Assembly (NCBI GenBank): GCA_947374225.1
Contig: CANCAY010000002.1
Span: 1 to 64,000, forward strand
Length of the DNA: 64,000 nt
Source of the DNA: Chitinophagaceae bacterium
GTDB taxonomy: Bacteria > Bacteroidota > Bacteroidia > Chitinophagales > Chitinophagaceae
Direction of reading: 5' to 3'
Part shown: piece after piece, positions 1-7,634 of the stretch
How the letters are laid out: each line of letters starts with the position of its first letter
Position numbering within the stretch: position 1 is the first letter of the stretch
Notes under the pieces: model-generated
Told to the model about the DNA's origin: nothing
The model's input: only the letters and a program-made list of their open reading frames with translations
Database searches by the model: none
Translations under genes and position numbers: made by a program

Positions 1-1482
1 TGCGTCCTTGGGAATTTCAATGGTCGTTTGTAAGCTGCTGCTATTTGTAATATTCATTGTCGCGTTGCTTTTATTTTTTAAAAACTGCCACCACTTAATT
101 GTATAAGCATCTCCGTCTGGTTCTTTTACGAATGCGTTTAATTTTAGGATATCACCTGGTTTTGCGTTTATTGCTTTTGCACCTTTAATATTTACAATAG
201 GAGCATGATTGGCGTTATTGTAATTGCTATTCAAAGACCAGTCCATTCTTGCAGCAAATTCATTTTGTGCTGCAGGGAAAAAATTAGGGAATGCAATATT
301 ACTTGCCTCTGCTGCTGCCATCTTTTTTAAATAAGCTTCTGAAATTACTAGCGCTTTTACTTTAGTGGTGTCATTGCTAAATGGATCAATATAGGTTGCA
401 GGGTCCGGAAGGAAGGGTCTGCCGCCCCAACCGCCTGGACTTTCTTTTTCGTAGGCGTTTAATCCGTTTGAAAGTATATTCATAAAAGTGCCGGTATCAC
501 CCTCTCCCAACCAAGACCCTTTTTGTTGCTTGGGCATCCAAACGATATAGCCCATTTTCTTTAATTCTTCATTGCTGTAACCATCTATTCCAAAATAATC
601 AAAAGGATCATTTTTTACCATTTGCTTTCCGTCTCCCCACACTCTATATATGTTTCCAAAAGCGCCTTTTGACGTAATATTTTGTTGCATCCATTCTGTG
701 GTAAGCAAGGGCGCGTTTTCTGCATTAGCCACTAATTGTGCACCATATCCATAATTAGGACCGTTTTTATATTGTCTATAATCAATGCCGGGCCAATTTG
801 GTTTTATATACGTTGCATAAGTGTTGTCTTGTTCCCCGGAAGGCAATAACACTAATTTTTGAGTCACTTTTTTCTTAATAGCTAACCAATTTTTTTTGTT
901 TTTGTATTCATCTTCAATGGATTTTAATGCTCTTGCAATGGTGCTTTGTCCTCCCCAAGCAGTTACGTATACTGGCCCTGCAATACTATCTAATAAGACT
1001 GTTTTAATTAAATTGGAACCTTCTGTGTCTTTTGAATAATCTCCTTCAAATTCAATATTGCCGTATTTAATTTTTGATTTTAAATAAGCTGGTGTTGGAT
1101 AACCTGCATCATGGACTTTTAAATTAGCATAAGACTTTTCATACGCTTCAACCGCTTCATGTATAAAACGCTCGTCTTGTCTCCAACGATAAGATTCACA
1201 AGGACAAAGGTTTAACCCGTATTTAGTGTACTCTCTTCCTGGTACCATAAACTTTGTTCCTTTTCCGTCTCCCTTCCAATGAAACTGACTGCTTGTATAT
1301 ACCAAGCCTTCCACTTTGAATTCTGAACTATATAATAAGAATCGAATAAGTGAATTATTGTCGTCCAATTCAGGGTCGGCAGTAATAATGATTCTTGGCT
1401 TTGTATTATTCTGAGTAGCGTATGTAAATTTTGGATAAGCCAACACAAGTAGCATCAAAGCAAGTAGTATTCGGTTTTTCAT
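1..1482 (-). CDS. DUF1593 domain-containing secreted protein (3' part cut by window edge)
   Basis: This open frame runs from an ATG at 1482 on the minus strand to base 1, so 494 codons are present and the C-terminus lies outside the window. The ORF track missed it because it has no stop here. It starts with a signal peptide (MKNRILLALMLLVLAYPKF) followed by RIIITADPELDDNNSLIR, the opening of the nucleoside-hydrolase-like DUF1593 fold. Further on are YVTAWGGQSTIARAL and a C-terminal Ig-like segment (NAKPGDILKLNAFVKEPDGD), the usual DUF1593 arrangement. Family members are secreted proteins often linked to glycan breakdown; the substrate is unknown. It begins 14 bp after the hxlR-type gene on the same strand, so the two may be cotranscribed. 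Confidence 0.85.
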   Translation of the reverse strand, partial: MKNRILLALMLLVLAYPKFTYATQNNTKPRIIITADPELDDNNSLIRFLLYSSEFKVEGLVYTSSQFHWKGDGKGTKFMVPGREYTKYGLNLCPCESYRWRQDERFIHEAVEAYEKSYANLKVHDAGYPTPAYLKSKIKYGNIEFEGDYSKDTEGSNLIKTVLLDSIAGPVYVTAWGGQSTIARALKSIEDEYKNKKNWLAIKKKVTQKLVLLPSGEQDNTYATYIKPNWPGIDYRQYKNGPNYGYGAQLVANAENAPLLTTEWMQQNITSKGAFGNIYRVWGDGKQMVKNDPFDYFGIDGYSNEELKKMGYIVWMPKQQKGSWLGEGDTGTFMNILSNGLNAYEKESPGGWGGRPFLPDPATYIDPFSNDTTKVKALVISEAYLKKMAAAEASNIAFPNFFPAAQNEFAARMDWSLNSNYNNANHAPIVNIKGAKAINAKPGDILKLNAFVKEPDGDAYTIKWWQFLKNKSNATMNITNSSSLQTTIEIPKDA

Positions 1483-1496
1483 GTAAGTCATTTATT

Positions 1497-1859
1497 TTAT
1501 GAAAGCTCTTTAATAATTTTCTTCGCCACATTTTTATTTCCCCAATTAGCTAATTCATGGAGTATAGGCATTAAGCTTTTGCCACTAGTGGTAAGCTCAT
1601 ATTCAACACGAGGTGGTAATTCTAAAAATTCAGTTCTCTTCACTAAGCCAAAATTCTCCAATTCTTTTAATTCATTTGCTAATACCTTATTCGATATAGC
1701 AGGTATAATTTGATTTAGTTTTCCAAAACGAATAGCTCTTTCTCCAATGCAGTTTAGAATTATCGGCTTCCATTTGCCACCAATAATACTCATGGTTCTT
1801 GTTACTGGACAATTCAACGGATTATCTATAAAGCGGGAATTGAAATTAGTGGTTACCAT
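1497..1859 (-). CDS. HxlR-family winged-helix transcriptional regulator
   Basis: 120 aa, the usual HxlR length. The family signature is clear: NCPVTRTMSIIGGKWKPIIL near residues 16-35, with the N-terminal Cys that is redox-active in some relatives, then IPAISNKVLANELKELENFG as the recognition region and PPRVEYELTTSGKSL as the wing. It is a cytoplasmic DNA-binding repressor or activator, often of oxidoreductase or detoxification genes. It lies upstream of the DUF1593 gene on the same strand and is divergent from the beta-helix gene at 1939. An inverted repeat directly before its start suggests autoregulation. Inducer unknown. Confidence 0.9.
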   Translation of the reverse strand: MVTTNFNSRFIDNPLNCPVTRTMSIIGGKWKPIILNCIGERAIRFGKLNQIIPAISNKVLANELKELENFGLVKRTEFLELPPRVEYELTTSGKSLMPILHELANWGNKNVAKKIIKELS

Positions 1860-1862
1860 TAG

Positions 1863-1889
1863 GTTACTTGTATTTACTATTTAAGTAAC
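1863..1889. promoter_or_regulatory. Candidate HxlR operator (GTTACTT-N13-AAGTAAC)
   Basis: The arms GTTACTT (1863-1869) and AAGTAAC (1883-1889) form a perfect 7-bp inverted repeat starting 4 bp before the hxlR-type start codon. HxlR-family operators are commonly TACT/AGTA-type dyads. On the minus strand TATATTTG (1889-1896) fits the Bacteroidota -7 consensus TAnnTTTG, so a bound regulator would cover the transcription start. On the plus strand TAATTTTG (1909-1916) could serve the divergent gene. Binding is inferred from position and symmetry. Confidence 0.5.
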
Positions 1890-1938
1890 AAATATACACT
1901 GTACAACATAATTTTGTGAAAATTATTTTAATAGTTAT

Positions 1939-3060
1939 ATGAAAATCAATAAAAGTATTTTAATCTTAGTTGCTGTATTTGCATCTTTAAATGTTTTTGC
2001 TCAATCTAGTATTAAGAATCAAACAAGTATTAGCAATGGCGAGTCTGCCACTGTAAAATTATATGTAAACCCAAATATTGGTAACGATATTTTTGAGGGC
2101 AGTAAGGAAAGTCCAATTAAATCCTTGCCAGAAGCGGCCAAGCGTGTTAGTAAAATGACAGGAGAAGGTGCTATAAGTGTATTTCTTTCTTCAGGAACTT
2201 ACGGCTTATATGAAACTGCTTCTTTTAATCCAATCCATTGGAAATTTAACAAAGAAGACAGATTAGTTATTCGTGCTGAGGTTTTACCTGACAGCTTATC
2301 GTGGGCCCCTGGTAAAATGCCTATTATAGTTTCTACCATGCCATTTAAACTTTCACTAAACGAGCAGAAAGAAGTTACGGATGGTTCTAATTATGGTATT
2401 GAAATTAACACAAGTCATGTAACTATTCAAGGTTTGAGAATTTTAGGCGAGCCAATACATGAGAAACCTAGAGAAGGCCTACTAATCAGAAACTATCCAA
2501 TAGTTTGGGAAGGAAAAAATTTAGTCGATTTAAGAGTTACGCAATGTTTATTCTTGGGAAATAAATTCGCACTACCGAACCATTTGGGGATATTAGCGAA
2601 TGGAAGTGAGCTTACAGTTGACCACTGCGTTTTTTATGGAGTTAAGGATGCTGTTGTTATGTGGAATAATAAATCAGACAAATCCAGCATGCATCATAAT
2701 TTAATTCTGAACATTTATGGGGCAGCTGTTTGGACTTGGTCAACAACAGAAGACTTTAAATTTTACAACAATGTGGTGAACAATGCGAATGTGTTTTGGG
2801 TTTTAGAAAAAGACGCGCATAATACTTTCAAAATAGAAAAATCCATGTTAATTGGTTACAATCAATTTGTCAATAAAGGAGGCGGTCCGCAAGAATTTGG
2901 TATTCCTGCAGATAAGTCAAAATTGAAATATAGTACTGACTTTAAAATCAAGAAAACAGGGACACTGAATATTGAGGAAGATCAAACTAGTCGTTATTAT
3001 TTACAATTGAAGCCAGGCACTTTAGGTACTGAATACGGTGCTGGATTATTCTATAAATAA
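1939..3060 (+). CDS. Secreted right-handed parallel beta-helix protein
   Basis: 373 aa with an N-terminal Sec signal peptide ending near ASLNVFAQ. The mature part opens with KLYVNPNIGNDIFEGSKESP, the 'xxYVxPxGxDxxxGTxxxPF' type start of DUF1565 and pectate-lyase-fold proteins, followed by repeated short beta-strand turns (SHVTIQGLRILG, LRVTQCLFLGNKFA, LTVDHCVFYGVKDAVV, FKFYNNVVNNANVFW) typical of a parallel beta-helix. Such proteins bind or cleave polysaccharides at the cell surface or periplasm. I see no clear catalytic signature, so enzymatic activity is uncertain. It is divergent from the HxlR regulator, which may control it. Confidence 0.7.
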   Translation: MKINKSILILVAVFASLNVFAQSSIKNQTSISNGESATVKLYVNPNIGNDIFEGSKESPIKSLPEAAKRVSKMTGEGAISVFLSSGTYGLYETASFNPIHWKFNKEDRLVIRAEVLPDSLSWAPGKMPIIVSTMPFKLSLNEQKEVTDGSNYGIEINTSHVTIQGLRILGEPIHEKPREGLLIRNYPIVWEGKNLVDLRVTQCLFLGNKFALPNHLGILANGSELTVDHCVFYGVKDAVVMWNNKSDKSSMHHNLILNIYGAAVWTWSTTEDFKFYNNVVNNANVFWVLEKDAHNTFKIEKSMLIGYNQFVNKGGGPQEFGIPADKSKLKYSTDFKIKKTGTLNIEEDQTSRYYLQLKPGTLGTEYGAGLFYK

Positions 3061-3098
3061 ATTTACACTTCCTTATTAGCAATTCTGACAATAGCATT

Positions 3099-3983
3099 AT
3101 GAAAAATTACTTACATAAATTACTAGCAACGCTTGTTTTAAATATCATTTTTAGCAGTCTTCTTTTCGCGCAATTGCCAATGCGTCATTTTATGCAGAAT
3201 GCAGATATTCCTTCAAATAAAGTATCCTATGGAAATAATACCAGTGCTGGTCATTTTGTAAAATCAGGAGACGCGAAGATTTATTACGAAGTGTATGGGA
3301 AAGGCAATACGGTTGTTCTGTTACATGGTGGCTTATTTGGTTCTACTATTGAAATGGCAGATTTTATTGATAGCCTATCTAAAACATTTCAAGTTATTGC
3401 CATTTCAACCAGAGGTCATGGAAAATCAGAAATTGGAAGCGATTCTTTAACGCTAGAACAAAGAGCCGGTGATGTATTAAACGTAATTAATGAAGTTACA
3501 AAGGAGAAAGTAAGTATCATAGGTTTTAGTGATGGCGGCTACACTGCCTACAAATTTGCTTCTTTGTATCCGGATAGAGTAAATAAAATGGTAGTTATTG
3601 GTGCAGGTATATTGTACCCAGGACTAAGAGATTTTTCTTTTAATATTAATCAAGCAATGGAATTAGACAAGGCTTTTTGGAAACAGCAACTAGCTATAAT
3701 GCCTGAGCCCAATAGATTAGAACACGTATTTAAACAAGTGGCTAATTGCTATAGTAAACTAACTGTTGGAAAGGATTTATTGGGCTCCATACAATGTCCT
3801 GTTTTAGTAATGGCAGGGGATAGCGACGGCGGCAATTCAGTTCAAAATGTATTAAATGCTGCTTTGTTAATTCCGAATCACCAAATCGCAATCATTCCAA
3901 ATGCCGGACACCCAGCTTTTAACGACAATTTTGCTGCAGCCTGGGCTTGTGTTGCGCCGTTTATGATTTTTGTCAGTAGATAA
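3099..3983 (+). CDS. Secreted alpha/beta-fold hydrolase
   Basis: 294 aa with a signal peptide (LNIIFSSLLFAQ). It has the full alpha/beta-hydrolase pattern: oxyanion-hole segment VVLLHGGLFGS, nucleophile elbow GFSDGGYTAY (Ser), an acid in VMAGDSDGG and the catalytic His in IPNAGHPAFN. The GHGKSE segment after the second strand fits the same family. Substrate cannot be read from sequence; esterase or lactonase are options. The gene starts 38 bp after the beta-helix gene, and its 3' end overlaps the maximal reading frame of the next gene. Confidence 0.85.
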   Translation: MKNYLHKLLATLVLNIIFSSLLFAQLPMRHFMQNADIPSNKVSYGNNTSAGHFVKSGDAKIYYEVYGKGNTVVLLHGGLFGSTIEMADFIDSLSKTFQVIAISTRGHGKSEIGSDSLTLEQRAGDVLNVINEVTKEKVSIIGFSDGGYTAYKFASLYPDRVNKMVVIGAGILYPGLRDFSFNINQAMELDKAFWKQQLAIMPEPNRLEHVFKQVANCYSKLTVGKDLLGSIQCPVLVMAGDSDGGNSVQNVLNAALLIPNHQIAIIPNAGHPAFNDNFAAAWACVAPFMIFVSR

Positions 3984-4005
3984 TATTTATGTAAATGTTT
4001 TGGGA

Positions 4006-4013
4006 TATCTTCG
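4006..4013 (+). promoter_or_regulatory. Candidate -7 promoter element for the metal module
   Basis: TATCTTCG followed by CGCC resembles the Bacteroidota -7 box TAnnTTTG, which in this window is often followed by GCGCC. It sits just before the likely TTG start at 4021. No good TTTG -33 box lies at the usual distance, so this is a weak call. If real, it makes the module from 4021 to 7634 its own transcription unit. Confidence 0.3.
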
Positions 4014-4020
4014 CGCCATA

Positions 4021-4386
4021 TTGAGATATTCTATTGTCATATTACTATTTACAGCACTTATTGCACAGAGCTTCTCTAGGTCCTTGGTATTGGCCGATTA
4101 TATGGTCAATGTAGAAACCTATAAGAAGAGTTGTGAAAATAAGGCTAAGCCTATGTTGCATTGTAATGGTAAATGTCAAATGCTTAAAAAAATGAAGAAG
4201 CAGGAAGGAGATTCGGGTTCAAATGCTACTGCTCCTAAGTTCAATGAAGTTGAACTAGTTTTATCCTCAAAATCTTTTTTTCCTAGTATCGAGTTTGTTG
4301 TTTCTGACAAACTTAAATCCTTTTATTCCTATAATAGTGCTTTCTCTTCTAACTATATAGGTACTGTATTTCATCCACCCGCTTAG
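4021..4386 (+). CDS. Small membrane protein with CNGKC motif, head of MbnP/peroxidase module
   Basis: About 121 aa from a TTG start at 4021; the maximal frame begins at TTG 3970, inside the previous gene. I prefer 4021 because it gives a normal N-terminal membrane anchor (RYSIVILLFTALIAQ) and because a -7-like box lies at 4006. No ATG occurs before the membrane segment. After the anchor comes ENKAKPMLHCNGKCQMLKKMKKQE. The CxGKCxLxK pattern recurs in small Bacteroidota proteins beside copper and redox genes. Function is unknown; the two Cys could bind metal. The MbnP-like gene follows at 4523. Confidence 0.6.
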   Translation: MRYSIVILLFTALIAQSFSRSLVLADYMVNVETYKKSCENKAKPMLHCNGKCQMLKKMKKQEGDSGSNATAPKFNEVELVLSSKSFFPSIEFVVSDKLKSFYSYNSAFSSNYIGTVFHPPA

Positions 4387-4522
4387 TTTTTCTTTCTACA
4401 TCTATTGAGTGGTCCTTCATTTAGTTGGACTTGCTAACAGCATGATATCATCACCGCTGGCACAACTATTATTTTATCAATCATATTGGATACTATATCC
4501 AGTAATTTATATATTCCTACGA

Positions 4523-5317
4523 ATGAAAAAACTATTATTGCTTTTTATACCCTTAGTTACAATGTCCTTTTCTTGTAAAAAAGACACTGTTCCACAATAC
4601 AATGCTACTATTAAAACGCCTTTATCTATTGAATTTGACAATATTATTGGCGGGTCAGACCTTCAATTAGGGACAGCATCTTATTCCAATGCTAATAACG
4701 AACAGTTTAAAGTTACCATGCTGAAATATTTTGTAAGTAATATAGTGCTTACAAAAACGGACGGTACAAAATATACAGTACCACAAGACAGTTGTTATTT
4801 TTTAATTGACGAATCAAAAGCTGCAACTTTATCTTCTATAATTAATATACCAGAAGGAGAATATGCGAAACTTGATTTTGTATTGGGAGTTGATAGTTTA
4901 AGAAATACAAAAGACTTATCGCAAAGAACTGGAAAATTAGATCCAACAGGTGATGCAGCAGGTATGTATTGGAGTTGGAATAGTGGTTATATATTTTTCA
5001 AAATGGAAGGCACCGCAGTTGTTTCACCACAAGTAAATAATGTTTTTCAATACCATATCGGGCTTTTTGGTGGGTATACTGCCCCAACTTTAAATAATCT
5101 AAAAAATATCTCCATCGACTTGACTGCAAGAGGTATTGCAAAAGTAAAAACTGGGAAAACACCTAATATTCATTTACTCGTTGATGCTATGAAAATGTTT
5201 AATGGCTCAACCAATATTAGTATTGCAACCAATTCAGTTGTGATGGCATCCGCGCTAAGTGCTAAAGTAGCAGATAATTATGCAAACATGTTTCAACACG
5301 ATCATACCGAGAACTAA
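4523..5317 (+). CDS. MbnP-family (copper-binding-like) lipoprotein
   Basis: 264 aa from the ATG at 4523. The ORF-track start at 4409 adds 38 residues before the signal peptide and is unlikely. The N-terminus MKKLLLLFIPLVTMSFSCKK is a lipoprotein signal with lipobox SFSC. The body matches the MbnP family: LSIEFDNIIGG at the start, FKVTMLKYFVSNI, a GEYAKLDFVLGVDS segment and the aromatic motif GMYWSWNSGYIFFKMEG. MbnP proteins are periplasmic or outer-membrane copper-binding partners of a di-heme MauG-like enzyme (MbnH), which in methanotrophs converts an MbnP Trp to kynurenine. Its stop codon overlaps the start of exactly such a peroxidase gene (TAATG). Confidence 0.85.
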   Translation: MKKLLLLFIPLVTMSFSCKKDTVPQYNATIKTPLSIEFDNIIGGSDLQLGTASYSNANNEQFKVTMLKYFVSNIVLTKTDGTKYTVPQDSCYFLIDESKAATLSSIINIPEGEYAKLDFVLGVDSLRNTKDLSQRTGKLDPTGDAAGMYWSWNSGYIFFKMEGTAVVSPQVNNVFQYHIGLFGGYTAPTLNNLKNISIDLTARGIAKVKTGKTPNIHLLVDAMKMFNGSTNISIATNSVVMASALSAKVADNYANMFQHDHTEN

Positions 5318-6342
5318 TGAAACCAAAAAATATTGTATACATCTTAGTACTAATATTTTTTATACTAGCATGTAAAAAAGAAGTAACCCAATTATTCGAA
5401 GGCTTTCAAAAGCCTTCGAATTTCCCTGAGCCAGTTTATAAATTTCAAAATAACAATATTACAAAGGCGGGTTTTGACCTTGGACGTAAATTGTTTTTTG
5501 ATCCAATGCTATCTGTAGATAATACAATAAGTTGCGGGTCCTGCCATATACCAACAAGCGCATTTACACAACATGGCCACAGTGTTAGTCATGGTATTAA
5601 TGACTTATTGGGTACTAGGAATAGCCCACCAATTATGAATTTAGCTTGGAGTTCCAGTTTTATGTGGGATGGTGGCATTGCCGACTTGGACTTGCAACCT
5701 ATTGCCCCTATTACAAATCATGTAGAGATGGGGGAGACCATGTCGAATGTTCTTCTAAAACTTAAAAACAAAACTGAGTATGCTCAGCTATTTAAAGCGG
5801 CTTTTGGATCCGAAGAAGTGACTAATATAAAAATGCTTAAAGCCTTGTCTCAGTTTATGCTGATGTGTGTAAGCGCTGAATCTAAATATGACAGTGTTAT
5901 GCGAAAGCAGCAAACATTTACAACTGACGAAAAAGCAGGTTATCTACTATTTCAAAATAAGTGTAATTCATGTCATAAAGAGCCCTTGTTTACAGATAAC
6001 AATTTTAGAAATAATGGCTTGTAGCCAAGTAATTTGAATGATATTGGCAGAGAGCTGATTACACTTTTACCTACAGATACATATAAGTTCAAAGTACCTA
6101 GTTTACGTAATCTTGCCTACACAGCTCCTTATATGCATGACGGCAGATTTTTAAATGTTGATGCAGTTTTAGAACATTATAATAGCCAGGTAGTTCAAAC
6201 TAGTAACTTGGATCCTTTATTATATAGTAATGGAAAAAATGGAATTAGTTTAACCGCCGAGGAAAAAGGAAAGCTTTTAATTTTTCTAAATACGTTGAAC
6301 GATCGAAAATTTATTACCAATCCAATAATTGCTGAACAATGA
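5317..6342 (+). pseudogene. Di-heme cytochrome c peroxidase (MauG/MbnH-like), interrupted by in-frame TAG
   Basis: The reading frame from 5317 to 6342 encodes one continuous di-heme peroxidase of about 340 codons, split by a TAG at 6022-6024 with no frame change. The first part (235 aa) has a lipoprotein signal (FILACKK) and both haem motifs, CGSCH near residue 73 and CNSCH near residue 216. The second part, listed in the track as 6034-6342, holds the conserved DIGRELITLL, FKVPSLRNL and APYMHDGRF segments. A terminated product would lack this C-terminal part and probably be inactive. The cause could be a recent nonsense mutation, a sequencing error or readthrough; CAG to TAG is the simplest change. 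A complete paralogue lies at 48529-49767. Confidence 0.85.
5394..5421. repeat. Perfect 13-bp inverted repeat inside the peroxidase gene
   Basis: ATTCGAAGGCTTT (5394-5406) and AAAGCCTTCGAAT (5409-5421) are perfectly complementary with a CA spacer. The repeat lies in coding sequence about 26 codons after the peroxidase start, encoding LFEGFQKPSN. In RNA it would make a very stable hairpin early in the message. It is not followed by a U tract, so it is not a standard terminator. Confidence 0.9.
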
Positions 6343-7256
6343 GAAAAGTGAAATTAATATTGTTTTTTTCTATTCTATTAATACAATATCAGGTTTCAGC
6401 TTGTGATATTTGTGGCTGTGGAAATAATGGAAGCTATGTAGGCATAATGCCAGAATTTCAAAAAAACATTTTTGGAATTAGATACAGGCAAAATAGTTTA
6501 AGAACGCATGTTGGCAATAATGGGATGAACACTTATTTGACTAACAAGGAATCTTATACTTCTTATGAATTCTGGGGAAGTGTCAAAATTTCTAAACGTT
6601 TTAACTTATTGTTTACTTTGCCATATAATTCAAATGAAAGAACTAGTTCAATCGAACAACAGCATATCAATGGGCTGGGCGATATAAATTTGATGGGATA
6701 TTATACATTAGTACAGTCCAATAAATTAACCAAGGCTAATAAAGTATTTTTACAAAGTTTGAGGATTTCCGCTGGAATCAAATTGCCAACAGGGAGGTAC
6801 CAACAAACAGAAAACAGCTCCACTAGTCAACTGTTTACTTTAGGCACAGGAACCTTAGATTTTAATATTGGCGGAGTATATGAGGCAAGAATTCAAAATA
6901 CCGGGTTGAATTTAACGACTAATTATAAGATGAACACTTCAAATGAATTTGAATATCAATACGGTAACAAGCTTCAATTCAATACGCAGCTTTATCATAA
7001 ATATTTTATAAATGATAAGATAGCTGTATCACCTAATTTGGGATTGCAATTAGAAATAAATGACAAGGACTATAATAAGCAGACCATTGTACAAGTATCT
7101 GGCGGCTCCTTATTAAATGGAAGTATAGGAGCAGAGTTTAAAATAAATAATACCTTATTTGGCTTTAATTCTCAAACCCCTCTATTTCAAAATATCGGAA
7201 ACAAAATGATAGTGACTAATTCTAGGAATATGGTTCATCTTTCATTTGCATTTTAG
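6339..7256 (+). CDS. Outer-membrane beta-barrel-like protein with CDICGCG motif
   Basis: 305 aa, starting with an ATGA overlap with the peroxidase stop, so translationally coupled. After a signal peptide ending near YQVSA comes CDICGCGNNGSYVGIMPEF, then alternating hydrophobic and polar beta-strand stretches ending in MVHLSFAF, a C-terminal aromatic typical of outer-membrane barrels. Proteins of this kind are often annotated only as 'transporter' and accompany MbnP/peroxidase pairs. The three Cys right after the signal peptide could bind metal or haem iron. The transported species is unknown; copper is a reasonable guess from context. Confidence 0.65.
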   Translation: MRKVKLILFFSILLIQYQVSACDICGCGNNGSYVGIMPEFQKNIFGIRYRQNSLRTHVGNNGMNTYLTNKESYTSYEFWGSVKISKRFNLLFTLPYNSNERTSSIEQQHINGLGDINLMGYYTLVQSNKLTKANKVFLQSLRISAGIKLPTGRYQQTENSSTSQLFTLGTGTLDFNIGGVYEARIQNTGLNLTTNYKMNTSNEFEYQYGNKLQFNTQLYHKYFINDKIAVSPNLGLQLEINDKDYNKQTIVQVSGGSLLNGSIGAEFKINNTLFGFNSQTPLFQNIGNKMIVTNSRNMVHLSFAF

Positions 7257-7277
7257 AAAATTATTAAAACACAATAA

Positions 7278-7634
7278 ATGAAACATTTAATTATACTACT
7301 TTTCTTTTTTAATTCATTTGCCTCATTTGCGCAAAGTGTAAACACCTCAATAGCTACTACTAAAATTAGTACTAACACGATCAACCCAAAAAAGAAATTG
7401 CTAACAGTAGAAGCTTCTTGTGGTCAATGTCAATTTAAAATGAAAGGGAAGGGTTGTACGTTAGCTATTAGAATACTCGGCAAACCTTATTTTGTGGACA
7501 AAGCAAATATTGATTCTTTTGGTGACGCACATGCTAAAATGGGATTTTGTAATGCTATCAGCATGGCAAAAGTGCAAGGGAAAATAGTGAATAATAAATT
7601 CGTAGCAACTTATTTTAAACTGATCGAGCACTGA
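7278..7634 (+). CDS. DUF6370-like secreted Cys-rich protein
   Basis: 118 aa with signal peptide (FNSFASFAQ). The mature part carries EASCGQCQFKMKGKGCTLAI, KPYFVDKANIDSFGDAHA and GFCNAISMAKVQGKI, which I recognise as the DUF6370 pattern. The four conserved Cys and an Asp/His-containing loop suggest a metal-binding or disulfide-bonded periplasmic protein; the function is not established. It is the last gene of the MbnP/peroxidase/outer-membrane module, 21 bp after the previous gene. Its 3' end overlaps the convergent methyltransferase gene by 20 bp. Confidence 0.75.
   Translation: MKHLIILLFFFNSFASFAQSVNTSIATTKISTNTINPKKKLLTVEASCGQCQFKMKGKGCTLAIRILGKPYFVDKANIDSFGDAHAKMGFCNAISMAKVQGKIVNNKFVATYFKLIEH

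Noticed and set aside
1212-1448. 78-aa minus-strand ORF
   Set aside because: It lies in another frame of the DUF1593 gene, whose frame carries a signal peptide and family motifs.
4409-4522. N-terminal extension of the MbnP-like protein
   Set aside because: It would place 38 residues before a lipoprotein signal peptide; the ATG at 4523 gives a normal lipobox distance.
6034-6342. 102-aa ORF as an independent gene
   Set aside because: It is the C-terminal part of the di-heme peroxidase in the same frame after the TAG and starts at a TTG without its own promoter.
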